Part shown: piece after piece, positions 43,821 to 52,294 of the stretch
How the letters are laid out: the number at the start of each line of letters is the position of its first letter
How positions within the stretch are numbered: the stretch's first letter is position 1
Assembly: GCF_001997345.1 (NCBI RefSeq)
Contig: NZ_CP019606.1
Coordinates: 1,116,001-1,180,000 of the forward strand
Direction of reading: 5' to 3'
DNA length: 64,000 nt
Source: Tessaracoccus aquimaris
GTDB lineage: Bacteria > Actinomycetota > Actinomycetes > Propionibacteriales > Propionibacteriaceae
Made by a program: the position numbers and the translations under genes
The notes under the pieces: model-generated
What the model was told of the DNA's origin: nothing
The model's database searches: none
Seen by the model: only the letters and a program-made list of their open reading frames with translations

Positions 43821-44611
43821 CCCCGGTCGCACCATTGGGCGAGGTAACCCTCCTCGCCTGGGGCGACCAGGTCGCGGTCGCGCCGAACGACGGAGATCTC
43901 GCCCCCGCGTGCCGCGCAACTCTCCGCCAGGTTCGACTCCGGCTGGTCGGCGTACTCGACCTGGATGACGCCGCGTCCGTACGCCTCGGTGTAGGCGTCG
44001 CATTCGTCGTACTCCTGGCACTCCTCGGCGACGGCGAAGTCGAAGCCGATCTCGCGGGCCCGGTCGACCAGTTCCGCAGCGTTCTTCTGTCCCGCCGCGA
44101 GGCCGGCGCGGTGCGCGCGATCGACGAGCAGGGACGCCAGGGCGAGGTTGTCGTCCACGGTGAGCAGGCCGTGCGAGCGCAAGTGGGAGTCGAGGTTGTC
44201 GAACTCGACTGCCGCGAAGCCGTCCTCGGCGCAGCCGTCGATCCAGCCTCCGACGACCTCTGCGACCGCCTGCCTCGCATCCGGCGTCGAGGTGTCGAGC
44301 AGGGCCTCGTCCCACTCCTCGTCGACGACCGGGACGCCGCCGTCGAGCAGCAGCAACCCGGCGCTCTCCCAGCCCTGTTCCTCACCCGGCTGCGACTGGA
44401 AGGCGTTGACGTAGCAGACGTTGTAGAGCCCCTCCACCGGGGAGGCGGTGCGGTCCCTGACCAGGATCTCCACGTCGTCGGCGGGCGGATAGGCCGTCCC
44501 CAACTGGTAGTCGGGCCGGGCCCCCGTCGGTGCTTGGACGCCCTCCTGCGCCGCGCCGCATCCGGCCGCCAGGAGGCAGGCGAGGACGGTCGGGAGCAGG
44601 AACGGGCGCAT
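43817..44611 (-). CDS. GH114 family lipoprotein (endo-alpha-1,4-polygalactosaminidase-like)
   Basis: 264 residues. Lipoprotein signal LLPTVLACLLAAGCGAAQEG (lipobox Cys at about 18). TIM-barrel motifs of the family: LYNVCYVNAFQSQPGE, DEEWDEALLDTS, GCAEDGFAAVEFDNLDSH (catalytic Asp region), DFAVAEECQEYDEC and GVIQVEYADQPE. Relatives degrade galactosaminogalactan-type polymers; the true substrate here is unknown. Converges with the response regulator (4-bp overlap). Confidence 0.8.
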   Translation of the reverse strand: MRPFLLPTVLACLLAAGCGAAQEGVQAPTGARPDYQLGTAYPPADDVEILVRDRTASPVEGLYNVCYVNAFQSQPGEEQGWESAGLLLLDGGVPVVDEEWDEALLDTSTPDARQAVAEVVGGWIDGCAEDGFAAVEFDNLDSHLRSHGLLTVDDNLALASLLVDRAHRAGLAAGQKNAAELVDRAREIGFDFAVAEECQEYDECDAYTEAYGRGVIQVEYADQPESNLAESCAARGGEISVVRRDRDLVAPGEEGYLAQWCDRG

Positions 44612-44651
44612 GCGTGCAGCCTCTCACGGGCGGCCCATCGGGGGCGACCTG

Positions 44652-45721
44652 CTACGTGCAGACGGTCGTGACGATGAGGGTCGCGTTCACCCTCAGCGTG
44701 CGGTCCCCGAACAGCTTGGTGGCGTCAATGTAGGCGAACTCCTTGACGGCGATGCCGAGGCCCTTCGTCGAGCCGGCGAGCAGCGCTCCCTTCAGGAGGG
44801 CGTCGGTGTCGCGGACCAGTTCCGACGCGTCGTAGGGTCGCACCAGCCTGGCCGCATAGGACGCGGGCGCGCAGCCCTCGTCGAGGTGCTTGGTGACGCT
44901 CTCCGGGTACTCGTCGAGGGGCACCTGGGAGGAGGGCGTGAAGAGTTCGGCGCGGGCCTCGGACGCGGCGGCCGCGTACGGGTTGTCCTGGAGCGCGGGG
45001 ACGCCCGCCTCCTGGCGCTGCCGCGCGATCTCGGCCGTGAGGTCCTGCACGGTCAGGCTCTGGTTAACCGGCAGTTCGTCGATGTTGAGGTAGTCGGCGC
45101 AGGCCGTCGCGACCGGAAGCGACTGCTGCTCGGGCCGCATCCCGGTGCACGAGTAGGAGAACAGTTCCGTTGGCTCCACGGAGCCGTCCGCCCGGATGTA
45201 GTCCTGCTGCCACGACGGCACCAGCGCGGCAAGGCCCTCCTTGTCGGCGGCGTCCTTGGCGATCGCGTCGGCCAGTTCCTTGTCGTCGCCGAGGCCGTCG
45301 CGTTCCCAGACGTAGTGCAGGTACTCGTGCGCCAGCAGTTCGGGGCGTTGGAAGGCCGACAGATCGGCGGAGACGACGATGGCGTTTTTCGCGGGCAGGT
45401 AGCAGCCAGAACTCTCGGAACCGCAGTCGGCGGCGGTGCTCGTGCTGGAGATCAGCGACACCTGCGGGATCTCGCCGACGATCAGGTCGCCGAGCAGGGC
45501 CGCGAGCGCCTCGTCCTGTTCCACCTCGACCTCGGGGGTCTGCACCTCAGACGGCGTCGGAGTAGCAGACGGCGAAACGGTGGGCATCGCGGTGGAGGGC
45601 GCGCTGGCCGGGTCGGCGGGGCGGAGGTGGTGACTCCCGGCTCTGGGCTGGAGCAGGCGGCAAGCAGGCAGAGGCCGAGCAGCGCGATCAGCAGGGCCGG
45701 GGTACGCGGAGGCCTTCTCAT
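44652..45721 (-). pseudogene. zinc-metalloprotease-like lipoprotein, 1-base frameshift after the signal peptide
   Basis: The start at 45721 gives a clear lipoprotein signal, ALLIALLGLCLLAACSSPEP. After TTSAP the frame breaks; one base added in the GGGG run at 45618-45621 gives ADPASAPSTAMPTVSPSATP and joins the main frame, which runs to 44652. The domain holds PAKNAIVVSADLSAFQRPEL and the zinc site AHEYLHYVWERDG (HExxH-like HEYLH), with a second conserved part FSYSCTGMRPEQQSLP. Surface-anchored protease of unknown target. The break may be a sequencing error. Restored length about 356 residues. Confidence 0.7.
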
Positions 45722-45781
45722 GCGGGCGAAGTCTATTCGCCGCCGGGGTCTTCGCCCTTGCGGCGGGGCCCTTCGCGGAGG

Positions 45782-46243
45782 TCAGCCTCGGACGTGCAGC
45801 GCGTCCATCAGCGCGGTCTTGCCAGCCTCGTGCCCGCGGAACCCGGCGAGCACGCGCTCCACGACGATCCCCGGGTCGGTGTCCTCAAGCGCGTCGGCGA
45901 CCATCGCCTCGATCTCGCGGGAGCGGCACTCTGCGATGAAGGCACGGGTGGCGGGGTGGGACTCATCCGCGAAGTCGGCGATCGGCATCACGTCACGCTC
46001 GAAGAAGCCTGCGGCCCCGTCGTGGGGACACATCAGGAACGCGAGCGCCACCACTGACGGCGTGCCGCGGCTCGCCCAGGCATCGACGATCGCGCGCTCG
46101 GGGACGCCGACGAAGTAGTTGGTCAGGCAGCGGTGAAGCGTCTCGCTCCTGCTCTCCTGCCACCTGGGCGCGGGGATGGGATCGCGGTGCAGCCCGACGT
46201 ACTGCGGCCAGGTGCGCTCGGACGGCGTCTGCCATGCGGACAA
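45782..46243 (-). CDS. hypothetical protein
   Basis: 153 residues, soluble, helical. Includes YVGLHRDPIPAPRWQESRSE, RCLTNYFVGVPERAIVDAWA, MCPHDGAAGFFERDVMPIAD and SREIEAMVADALEDTDPG. I do not recognise a family. Good codon use and a lone position between a lipoprotein gene and the FKBP gene. Confidence 0.6.
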   Translation of the reverse strand: MSAWQTPSERTWPQYVGLHRDPIPAPRWQESRSETLHRCLTNYFVGVPERAIVDAWASRGTPSVVALAFLMCPHDGAAGFFERDVMPIADFADESHPATRAFIAECRSREIEAMVADALEDTDPGIVVERVLAGFRGHEAGKTALMDALHVRG

Positions 46244-46362
46244 CGCGTTCCTCCTGTGGTTCTCTGCCCCTGGCTCCGGCAGGACGCGGAGGCCTCAGGG
46301 GCGGGGTGTGCGCTCACAGTACGACCCGAGGGTCGGGGCGGTTCGCACGGGGTCCGCTTAGG

Positions 46363-46403
46363 CCGCAACCCCCGGCATGCCTTCGGCCGACCGGGGGTTG
46401 CGG
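46363..46403 (-). terminator. terminator of the FKBP gene
   Basis: A perfect 13-bp stem, CCGCAACCCCCGG against CCGGGGGTTGCGG, begins 9 nt past the FKBP stop on the minus strand. Confidence 0.75.
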
Positions 46404-46411
46404 GCGCTGCG

Positions 46412-47386
46412 TCAGGCGGCGGGGGCCGCCGCGAGCAGGTCGAGGACGAAGATGGCTGGCGTTGCTCCGGTGGCCGCGTCCGCGGGGTAGATCAGCAGCA
46501 CGCGGGAGCCGATCTTGGTGCCGACGGTCTCCTCGCCGCCGCCACCCTCAACCTTCTGGATGCCCTCGGCCCAGCTCGACTGGGACTCGCCGCCCCATTC
46601 GGCGACGACGGCGTGGTAGAACAGCACGTCATCAGCGGTGACCTCGGGTCCGGTCCCCTCCGCGAGGACGATGACCTGTGGCTCGGTGGGGGCGGGGGCG
46701 TCGGCGGCGAACGTGACCGTCGGCTCGGCGCCGAGGTCGCCCTCAACGGTCAGCCCCGCGGGCAGTTTCGCGTCGGTGGGCGTCGCGTCGGCGAGCGCCG
46801 AGGTGTCGATGTTGGTGACGCCGATGACGTCGACCACGAACACCAGCGTCGAGTTGGCGGGGATGTCGCCGTTGGCCTGGTCGCCGTAGCCGAACTCCGG
46901 CGGGACGACGATCTGGACGCGGTCGCCGACCTTGGTGCCGATCAGGCCGTACTTCCAACCCGCGACGACATCGTTCAGCGAGAAGCTGGTGGGCTCGCCC
47001 CTGTCGAAGGACGAGTCGAACTGCTTGCCGTCACTCCACAGGAAGCCCGCGTAGTTGACCTTGACGTAGGCGCCCTCCTTGGCCTCGTCGCCGTCCCCCT
47101 TCTTCAGCGTCTTGACGGAGATCTCCGTCGGGGGCTCGTCTCCGATGGCCTTCATCGAGGGGATGCCGTCGGCGTTGAAGGTGATCTCTGGCAGCGCGCC
47201 CTTCGGGTCGCGGTCGACCGTCGGTGCCGACTCGTCGACCGGCGTGTCGGCCGGTGCGTCCGTCTGCCCGGTTGTGGTGGGGGTCGGGCTCGGCTGCGAC
47301 TGATTCGCGGTGTCATTGCCGGAGCAGGCTGACAGGAAGACGACGGGGGCGATCAGGCCGATGGCCAGGGTCTTGAACTTTTTCAC
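46412..47386 (-). CDS. FKBP-type peptidyl-prolyl isomerase lipoprotein, two FKBP domains
   Basis: 324 residues from GTG. Signal with lipobox (LIAPVVFLSACSGND, Cys about 20), then a Thr/Pro linker. First FKBP domain (about 95-185): GAYVKVNYAGFLWSDGKQFD, SSFDRGEPTSFSLNDVVAGW, VPPEFGYGDQ, STLVFVVDVIGV, all with active-site aromatic residues. Second domain (200-324) is divergent: ADDVLFYHAVVAEWGGESQS, with a shortened VPxxxGYG part (LLIYPADAATGATPAIFVLD), so likely inactive. It would assist folding at the cell surface. Confidence 0.88.
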   Translation of the reverse strand: MKKFKTLAIGLIAPVVFLSACSGNDTANQSQPSPTPTTTGQTDAPADTPVDESAPTVDRDPKGALPEITFNADGIPSMKAIGDEPPTEISVKTLKKGDGDEAKEGAYVKVNYAGFLWSDGKQFDSSFDRGEPTSFSLNDVVAGWKYGLIGTKVGDRVQIVVPPEFGYGDQANGDIPANSTLVFVVDVIGVTNIDTSALADATPTDAKLPAGLTVEGDLGAEPTVTFAADAPAPTEPQVIVLAEGTGPEVTADDVLFYHAVVAEWGGESQSSWAEGIQKVEGGGGEETVGTKIGSRVLLIYPADAATGATPAIFVLDLLAAAPAA

Positions 47387-47510
47387 AAGGTCGCTCTCCG
47401 CGGCCACTGTGACCGCAACGGGGATGAGATTGGCGGTTTTCTGGACCGCCGACCGGGTCAACGGTACCTAACGACCCTGTGCCGATCCTGTGCGGCGGCG
47501 GCCGCCGGGC

Positions 47511-48944
47511 TCAGCCGGCGACCCGAAACTCCGTCAGCACGACGTCACCGTGCCCCTCGAACCAGGCGTTCGGCGACGGCGGGGCCGCGACCAGGTCGGT
47601 GAGGACCGAGCACCCCCCGTCGGCGAAGATCTCGAGCGCCGTCGGATCGAACCAGATGCGCAGCGCCACCTCCCCCGACCGGCGCAGATCCACGGCCGCC
47701 TCCGTCACGAACGACTCCGGAAGCGCCTCGGCCCCGCGTCGCCGGTCGACGCTCAGCCTGCGGGTCGCGGCGTCGTAGGAGATCGCCACCGCAGCGGACG
47801 GGTCGGCGCCCAGGTGCAGCGTGAAGCCCTGGGACTCCCCCACGTCGACGCGCAGGTCGAGCCGACCTGCGGGCGGCAGGGTGACCGGAAGCTTCACCCG
47901 GTCGTCGACGGCGAGGTCCGAGAGCGCCTCCAGTTCGGTCACCGCGGGGCCGACCGCCTCCTGGCGCAGCAGCGTCACACCGTCGATCTCGACCAGCGAG
48001 AGCCGTCGGGCCATCGTCATGGCACCACGCTGTGGCCGTTCCGGGTCGACCGGCAGGTCGTGCGCGTAGAGCCAGTTGCTCATCCAGGCGATCAGCGTGC
48101 GGTCCTCGTCCGCCAAACCCGCGAAGGTGACGCCCGCGTAACAGTCGTGGCCGTAGTCGAGCCACGTCAGCGACCGCATGCCCGCCTCGTCGTCGGGGTC
48201 GACCTTGGGGTGCCGCACTAGCGGCGTGAACGCGCCGCCGTCGAAGTCGCCGACGAAGTACTGCGTGCCCGAGCCGCCCGCGATGCCGCCTGGGTTGATG
48301 CTGAGCAGCAGCACCCAGGCGGTCTCGTCGGTCCCCTCGATCCGCAACGGGAAGAGGTCGGGACACTCCCACACTCCCCCGACGCCCCCCTCGGGCCCGA
48401 AGGCCGAGAGGAACGTCCAGGAGAGCAGGTCGTCGGAACGGTAGAACACCACCTGCTGATCCATGGCCTCGACGGCGACCATCACCCAGTAGCTTCCCGC
48501 GGGGCCGCCGTAGCGGATCACCTTCGGGTCACGGAAGTCGGCGGAGCCCCGGTCGGCCACCGGGTTGCCCGGGTACTTGGTGAAGGTCATGCCGCCGTCG
48601 AGGCTGTAGGCGATCGACTGGCTCTGGTGCCGCCGGTCCACCGCATGCGAGGTGTAGAACGCCAGCAGCGCCGGGTTCCCAGGAGTGCCAAGCCCGGAGT
48701 CGTTGGCCTCATCGATCACCATCGACCCGGAGAAGATCTCCTCCGTCTCGTCGAAGGCGATGGCGACCGGATGGTCGTCCCAGGCGACCAGGTCGGCGCT
48801 CGACGCGTGCCCCCAACTCATGTTCCCGTGCTCGGCCCCGAGGGGGTTGTACTGGAAGTAGAGGTGGTACCGGCCATCGTGGAAGGCAAGACCGTTCGGG
48901 TCGTTGATCCAGTTCAGCGGCGGCGAGAAGTGCAACCTGGTCAT
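47511..48944 (-). CDS. glycoside hydrolase family 32 (sucrose/fructan hydrolase)
   Basis: 477 residues. Catalytic motifs of GH32: nucleophile Asp in LNWINDPNGLAFHDGRYHLY, stabilising Asp in ADFRDPKVIRYG, acid/base Glu in GVWECPDLFPLR. A C-terminal beta-sandwich follows. No signal peptide, hence cytosolic, hydrolysing imported sucrose or fructo-oligosaccharides. Last gene of the LacI-controlled operon; its start is 36 bp after the permease stop. Confidence 0.92.
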   Translation of the reverse strand: MTRLHFSPPLNWINDPNGLAFHDGRYHLYFQYNPLGAEHGNMSWGHASSADLVAWDDHPVAIAFDETEEIFSGSMVIDEANDSGLGTPGNPALLAFYTSHAVDRRHQSQSIAYSLDGGMTFTKYPGNPVADRGSADFRDPKVIRYGGPAGSYWVMVAVEAMDQQVVFYRSDDLLSWTFLSAFGPEGGVGGVWECPDLFPLRIEGTDETAWVLLLSINPGGIAGGSGTQYFVGDFDGGAFTPLVRHPKVDPDDEAGMRSLTWLDYGHDCYAGVTFAGLADEDRTLIAWMSNWLYAHDLPVDPERPQRGAMTMARRLSLVEIDGVTLLRQEAVGPAVTELEALSDLAVDDRVKLPVTLPPAGRLDLRVDVGESQGFTLHLGADPSAAVAISYDAATRRLSVDRRRGAEALPESFVTEAAVDLRRSGEVALRIWFDPTALEIFADGGCSVLTDLVAAPPSPNAWFEGHGDVVLTEFRVAG

Positions 48945-48980
48945 GTTCCTGTTTCTCTTGTGGTCGGATTGGTTCTGGAG

Positions 48981-49814
48981 TTACTTGCCGACGCCAGCCG
49001 TCAGGCCCTCGCGCAGCGGCTTCTGCCCGAAGATGAACACCAGCAGGGCCGGAATCATCGAGATGATGACGCCCGCGAGTACGGTCGAGACGCTACCGGT
49101 ACCCAGGTTGCCCTGGAGGGTGACCAGGCCGAGCGGCAGGGTGAAGTTCTGCTCGCTGATGGTCATGATGAGCGGTCGGAAGAACTCGTTCCAGTGGTAG
49201 TTGAACGCCAGGATGCCGACGATCGCGAGGCCCGGCGTCGCCAGCGGCAGGTAGACGCTGAAGAACACCCGCCACGGGCCGGCGCCGTCGATCGCGGCCG
49301 CCTCCCCCAGTTCGGCGGGAAGGCCCATGAAGAACTGCCGCATCAGGAACGTGCCGAACGCCGTCGGCAGCGCGGGGATGATCAGGGCCAGAAGCGTGTC
49401 GGCGAGACCCATCCCGCGGATCAGCATGAACACCGGAACGATGGTGACCTGCATCGGCACCATCATCGTGGCCAGGATCAGGCCGAAGAGCACCCTCTTG
49501 CTGCGGAACTCGAAGCGCGCGAACACGTAGCCCGCCATGGCGGCGCTCAGCATCTGGCCGAGCGCGACGAGCAGCGTCACGAGGGCGCTGTTCCACACGT
49601 AGAGCCACACCGGGATCTTGGCGAACACGTCGGCGAAGGCGGACCCGCCGACCGAGGTGACGTGCGTGACCGGGTCGGTCGGCGTCAGCGCCGTGATCAG
49701 GGTCCACACGACCGGGCCGAGGGTGACGAAGGTCGCCAGGAGCAGGACGACGTACTTGGCGATCGTTCCGATCCCCTGCCAGGGACGCCTGGCTTCAACT
49801 GCTTGAGTAGACAT
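48981..49814 (-). CDS. sugar ABC transporter permease (MalG type)
   Basis: 277 residues, six membrane segments from YVVLLLATFVTLGPVVWTLI. EAA loop ELGEAAAIDGAGPWRVFFSV. Ends QKPLREGLTAGVGK as many CUT1 permeases. Start is 8 bp after the upstream permease gene. Confidence 0.9.
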   Translation of the reverse strand: MSTQAVEARRPWQGIGTIAKYVVLLLATFVTLGPVVWTLITALTPTDPVTHVTSVGGSAFADVFAKIPVWLYVWNSALVTLLVALGQMLSAAMAGYVFARFEFRSKRVLFGLILATMMVPMQVTIVPVFMLIRGMGLADTLLALIIPALPTAFGTFLMRQFFMGLPAELGEAAAIDGAGPWRVFFSVYLPLATPGLAIVGILAFNYHWNEFFRPLIMTISEQNFTLPLGLVTLQGNLGTGSVSTVLAGVIISMIPALLVFIFGQKPLREGLTAGVGK

Positions 49815-49822
49815 GTGAGACC

Positions 49823-50758
49823 TCACCCGTAGAAGACGAATCGCTTGCTGAGCTGGAACTGGATCGCGGTGACGAGCATGATCAGCAGCGTCAGGACGAC
49901 GCCGATCGCGGAGGCTCCACCGAAGTCGAGTTGCCGGAAGGCGGACTCGTAGATGACCATCACCGCGGTGCGGGTCTCGTCGCCGGGCCCGCCGCGGGTG
50001 AGGACCCACGGCTGGTCGAAGATCTGCAGGGCGTTGATGATCGCCATCACCGACGCGACGAGCATCGTCGGGCTGATCAGCGGGAGCGTGAGTTGCCAGA
50101 ACTGCTTCCAGCCGGTCGCCCCGTCGATCGAGGCGGCCTCGTAGACCTCCTTCGGGATCGCCGCGATGCCGCCGATGAACAGCAGGAACGTGAACCCGAA
50201 GTTCTGCCACACGTAGACGAGCAGGACGACGACCTTGGCGCCGAAGCCGGTGGTGAGCCAGCCGACCTTCGCGATCCCGATCCAGCCGAGGACCTCGTTG
50301 ACGAGGCCGAACTCCTGGTTGAACAGGTAGGCCATGATCAGCGACACCGACGCCGCGGACAGGATCAGCGGGAAGAACAGCGTCGAGCGGAAGAAGGTCC
50401 GCAGCCAGTTGGGCATCTTCGACTGGACGAGGATCGCCAGCAGCAGCGCGACGGCGAGTTGGACGACCACCGCCGTGGCCACGAAGCCGATGGTGTTGAG
50501 GAACGAGACGCGCACCGTCGGGTTGGAGGCGAGGCGTGCGAAGTTGTCGAGGCCGACGAACTCTGGCGAGGTGATGATGTCCCAGCGGAAGAACGCCAGG
50601 ACGACCGATGCGACGATCGGCAGGAAGCTGAACAGCGCGAGCCCGATCACCGTCGGAGCAAGGAACAAGGAGATCAGCAGCCGCGGCCTACGGGTCGCCC
50701 CGGAGCGTGCCACGGAGTCGGACGCGGCCGGGGCCTGCGTCGATGAGGTGGTGGACAT
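49823..50758 (-). CDS. sugar ABC transporter permease (MalF type)
   Basis: 311 residues. First segment LISLFLAPTVIGLALFSFLP, EAA loop EVYEAASIDGATGWKQFWQL, final segment IGVVLTLLIMLVTAIQFQLS. CUT1 family. Its ATG overlaps the stop of the binding protein (ATGA). Substrate inferred to be a fructose-containing oligosaccharide from the GH32 gene in the operon. Confidence 0.9.
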   Translation of the reverse strand: MSTTSSTQAPAASDSVARSGATRRPRLLISLFLAPTVIGLALFSFLPIVASVVLAFFRWDIITSPEFVGLDNFARLASNPTVRVSFLNTIGFVATAVVVQLAVALLLAILVQSKMPNWLRTFFRSTLFFPLILSAASVSLIMAYLFNQEFGLVNEVLGWIGIAKVGWLTTGFGAKVVVLLVYVWQNFGFTFLLFIGGIAAIPKEVYEAASIDGATGWKQFWQLTLPLISPTMLVASVMAIINALQIFDQPWVLTRGGPGDETRTAVMVIYESAFRQLDFGGASAIGVVLTLLIMLVTAIQFQLSKRFVFYG

Positions 50759-52140
50759 CAGCGTCCTTTCAGTGCGAGTTCGAGGTCGCGTTGCATGTTC
50801 TCCAGCCCGCGGCGGACCCCGCCGGGGCCGTTGGTGATGGCGCCAACGACGTTCTTGATGAGCGCGGACTCCACGGCCGCCTGCTGCGGCGGGGCGGGCA
50901 TCGGCCCGGTGTCGGGGAACTTGTCGAGCGTGTCGTAGAAGACCTGCCAGTGCGCAGGCCCCGTCCCTGCCCCGTAGAGCTTGGTGTTGAGCGAGCGGCG
51001 CGGCAGCGATGAGTCGGGCTGCGGGTGGGCGATGGCCATCCCCTCCATCGAGACGCAGTACTTCAGCCATTCCCAGGCCTCGTCCTTGCGTTCGGAGGTC
51101 TGCATGATCGCGTAGCCGCCGGCGCCGAACTGGTGCCGCTGGCCCGCCATCCGAGGGAAGAATGTGACGTCGTAGTCGTCGTTGGCGACTCCCGCGTCGT
51201 GCAGGCCCTTGACCCAGAAGCCGCCTGCGGGGGTCATGCCGACCTGCCCGGAGGAGAACAGCGCGACCAGTTCGTTGCCGCCGCCCTGGGCGGGGTTTGC
51301 GGCGATGCCCTCGGAGACCATCTGCTGCAGCACCTCGAAGCTCTCGACCGCGCGGTCGTTGAGCGCGTCGGCGCGCTCCCACAGGTAGCCGCCGCCGCGC
51401 GGGGCCTCGCTCGGGTAGAACCGGTTCCAGAACCAGTCGCCGCCGCTGGCCTTTTCCTCGGTGAGGAAGCTTGTCTTGTTGACGTAGAGCCACGGGACGA
51501 CGCCGCCCCAGAGGCGGTTGTTCCAGAAGTACGGCAGGAACCGGCCGTCTGCGCCGGACTTCATGCCGCGGGCGACCGAGAAGAAGTCCTCGAGGCTCCA
51601 GTCGTCGGCGGGCCGTTCGAAGCCGGAGCGCTCCAGCGCCGTCGTGTTGTAGAACACGTTGGCGGCGTTGAAGTTGTCCGGCAACTGGAAGAGGCTGCCC
51701 TTGTACATGAAGGACTCGATGAGCGCCGGATGCACGTCGTCGAAGTACTCCTGCATCTCGTCTGCGTCGCGCTGCACGTACTCGTCGATCGGGTGGGCCA
51801 GCCGGGACGCGAACAGTTGGGTGCCCTCGGTCGCGACCGTGACGACGTCCGGAGGCGAGCCCGCCGCGATCATCGTCAGGATCTTTGCGAAGTATTCGCT
51901 CCAGTCCTGGCCTTGGATCGCCACGATTCGCACCGCGACGTCGGGGTGCTTCTTCTGGAAGCCTTCGACGAGCGCTTGGCGCGCCGCGGCGTCCTGCTGG
52001 GTGCCGAACAGCGCGACGGTCAGCGCGTCGTCGCCTCGGCCTGGGATGTCACGGCCTGTGAGCCTTGGCCACGAGATTGCCGTGCCTGCGACGCCGAGGC
52101 CCAGCAGCCCCACCACCGCCCTGCGGGAGATATCAACCAC
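50758..52140 (-). CDS. sugar ABC transporter substrate-binding protein
   Basis: 460 residues from GTG. N-terminus VDISRRAVVGLLGLGVAGTA has twin arginines before a hydrophobic stretch, suggesting Tat export; there is no lipobox cysteine. Binding-protein features: LTVALFGTQQDAAARQALVE, ILTMIAAGSPPDVVTVATEG, LFQLPDNFNAANVFYNTTAL and QFGAGGYAIMQTSERKDEAW. First gene of the operon binding protein-permease-permease-GH32. GAAGGAA precedes the start. How the protein stays at the cell without a lipid anchor is open. Confidence 0.88.
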   Translation of the reverse strand: MVDISRRAVVGLLGLGVAGTAISWPRLTGRDIPGRGDDALTVALFGTQQDAAARQALVEGFQKKHPDVAVRIVAIQGQDWSEYFAKILTMIAAGSPPDVVTVATEGTQLFASRLAHPIDEYVQRDADEMQEYFDDVHPALIESFMYKGSLFQLPDNFNAANVFYNTTALERSGFERPADDWSLEDFFSVARGMKSGADGRFLPYFWNNRLWGGVVPWLYVNKTSFLTEEKASGGDWFWNRFYPSEAPRGGGYLWERADALNDRAVESFEVLQQMVSEGIAANPAQGGGNELVALFSSGQVGMTPAGGFWVKGLHDAGVANDDYDVTFFPRMAGQRHQFGAGGYAIMQTSERKDEAWEWLKYCVSMEGMAIAHPQPDSSLPRRSLNTKLYGAGTGPAHWQVFYDTLDKFPDTGPMPAPPQQAAVESALIKNVVGAITNGPGGVRRGLENMQRDLELALKGR

Positions 52141-52187
52141 GATGTTGTTCCTTCTTCCTCAGCCGCGCCGACCCTCAAGTCGACACC

Positions 52188-52205
52188 TGCTAAATGGATT
52201 CAGCA
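52188..52205. promoter_or_regulatory. LacI-type operator 1
   Basis: TGCTAAATGGATTCAGCA: two 8-nt arms (TGCTAAAT, ATTCAGCA) match as inverted repeats except for one position, with a GG centre. It lies before the binding-protein gene. Confidence 0.7.
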
Positions 52206-52245
52206 CGCACAACGTAACAAAGGAGGAGACGGCGCGCAAGCATTT

Positions 52246-52263
52246 TGCTGAATCAATTCAGCG
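52246..52263. promoter_or_regulatory. LacI-type operator 2
   Basis: TGCTGAATCAATTCAGCG: perfect 7-nt arms GCTGAAT/ATTCAGC around CA, the same half-site as operator 1, centred 58 bp away and just upstream of the LacI promoter. Confidence 0.75.
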
Positions 52264-52294
52264 CAGACCTCCAACCGTCGGTTAGGGTGAGCGC

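Noticed and set aside
46133..47332. 399-codon plus-strand frame opposite the FKBP gene
   Set aside because: Covers the FKBP gene and its terminator hairpin; no conserved pattern.
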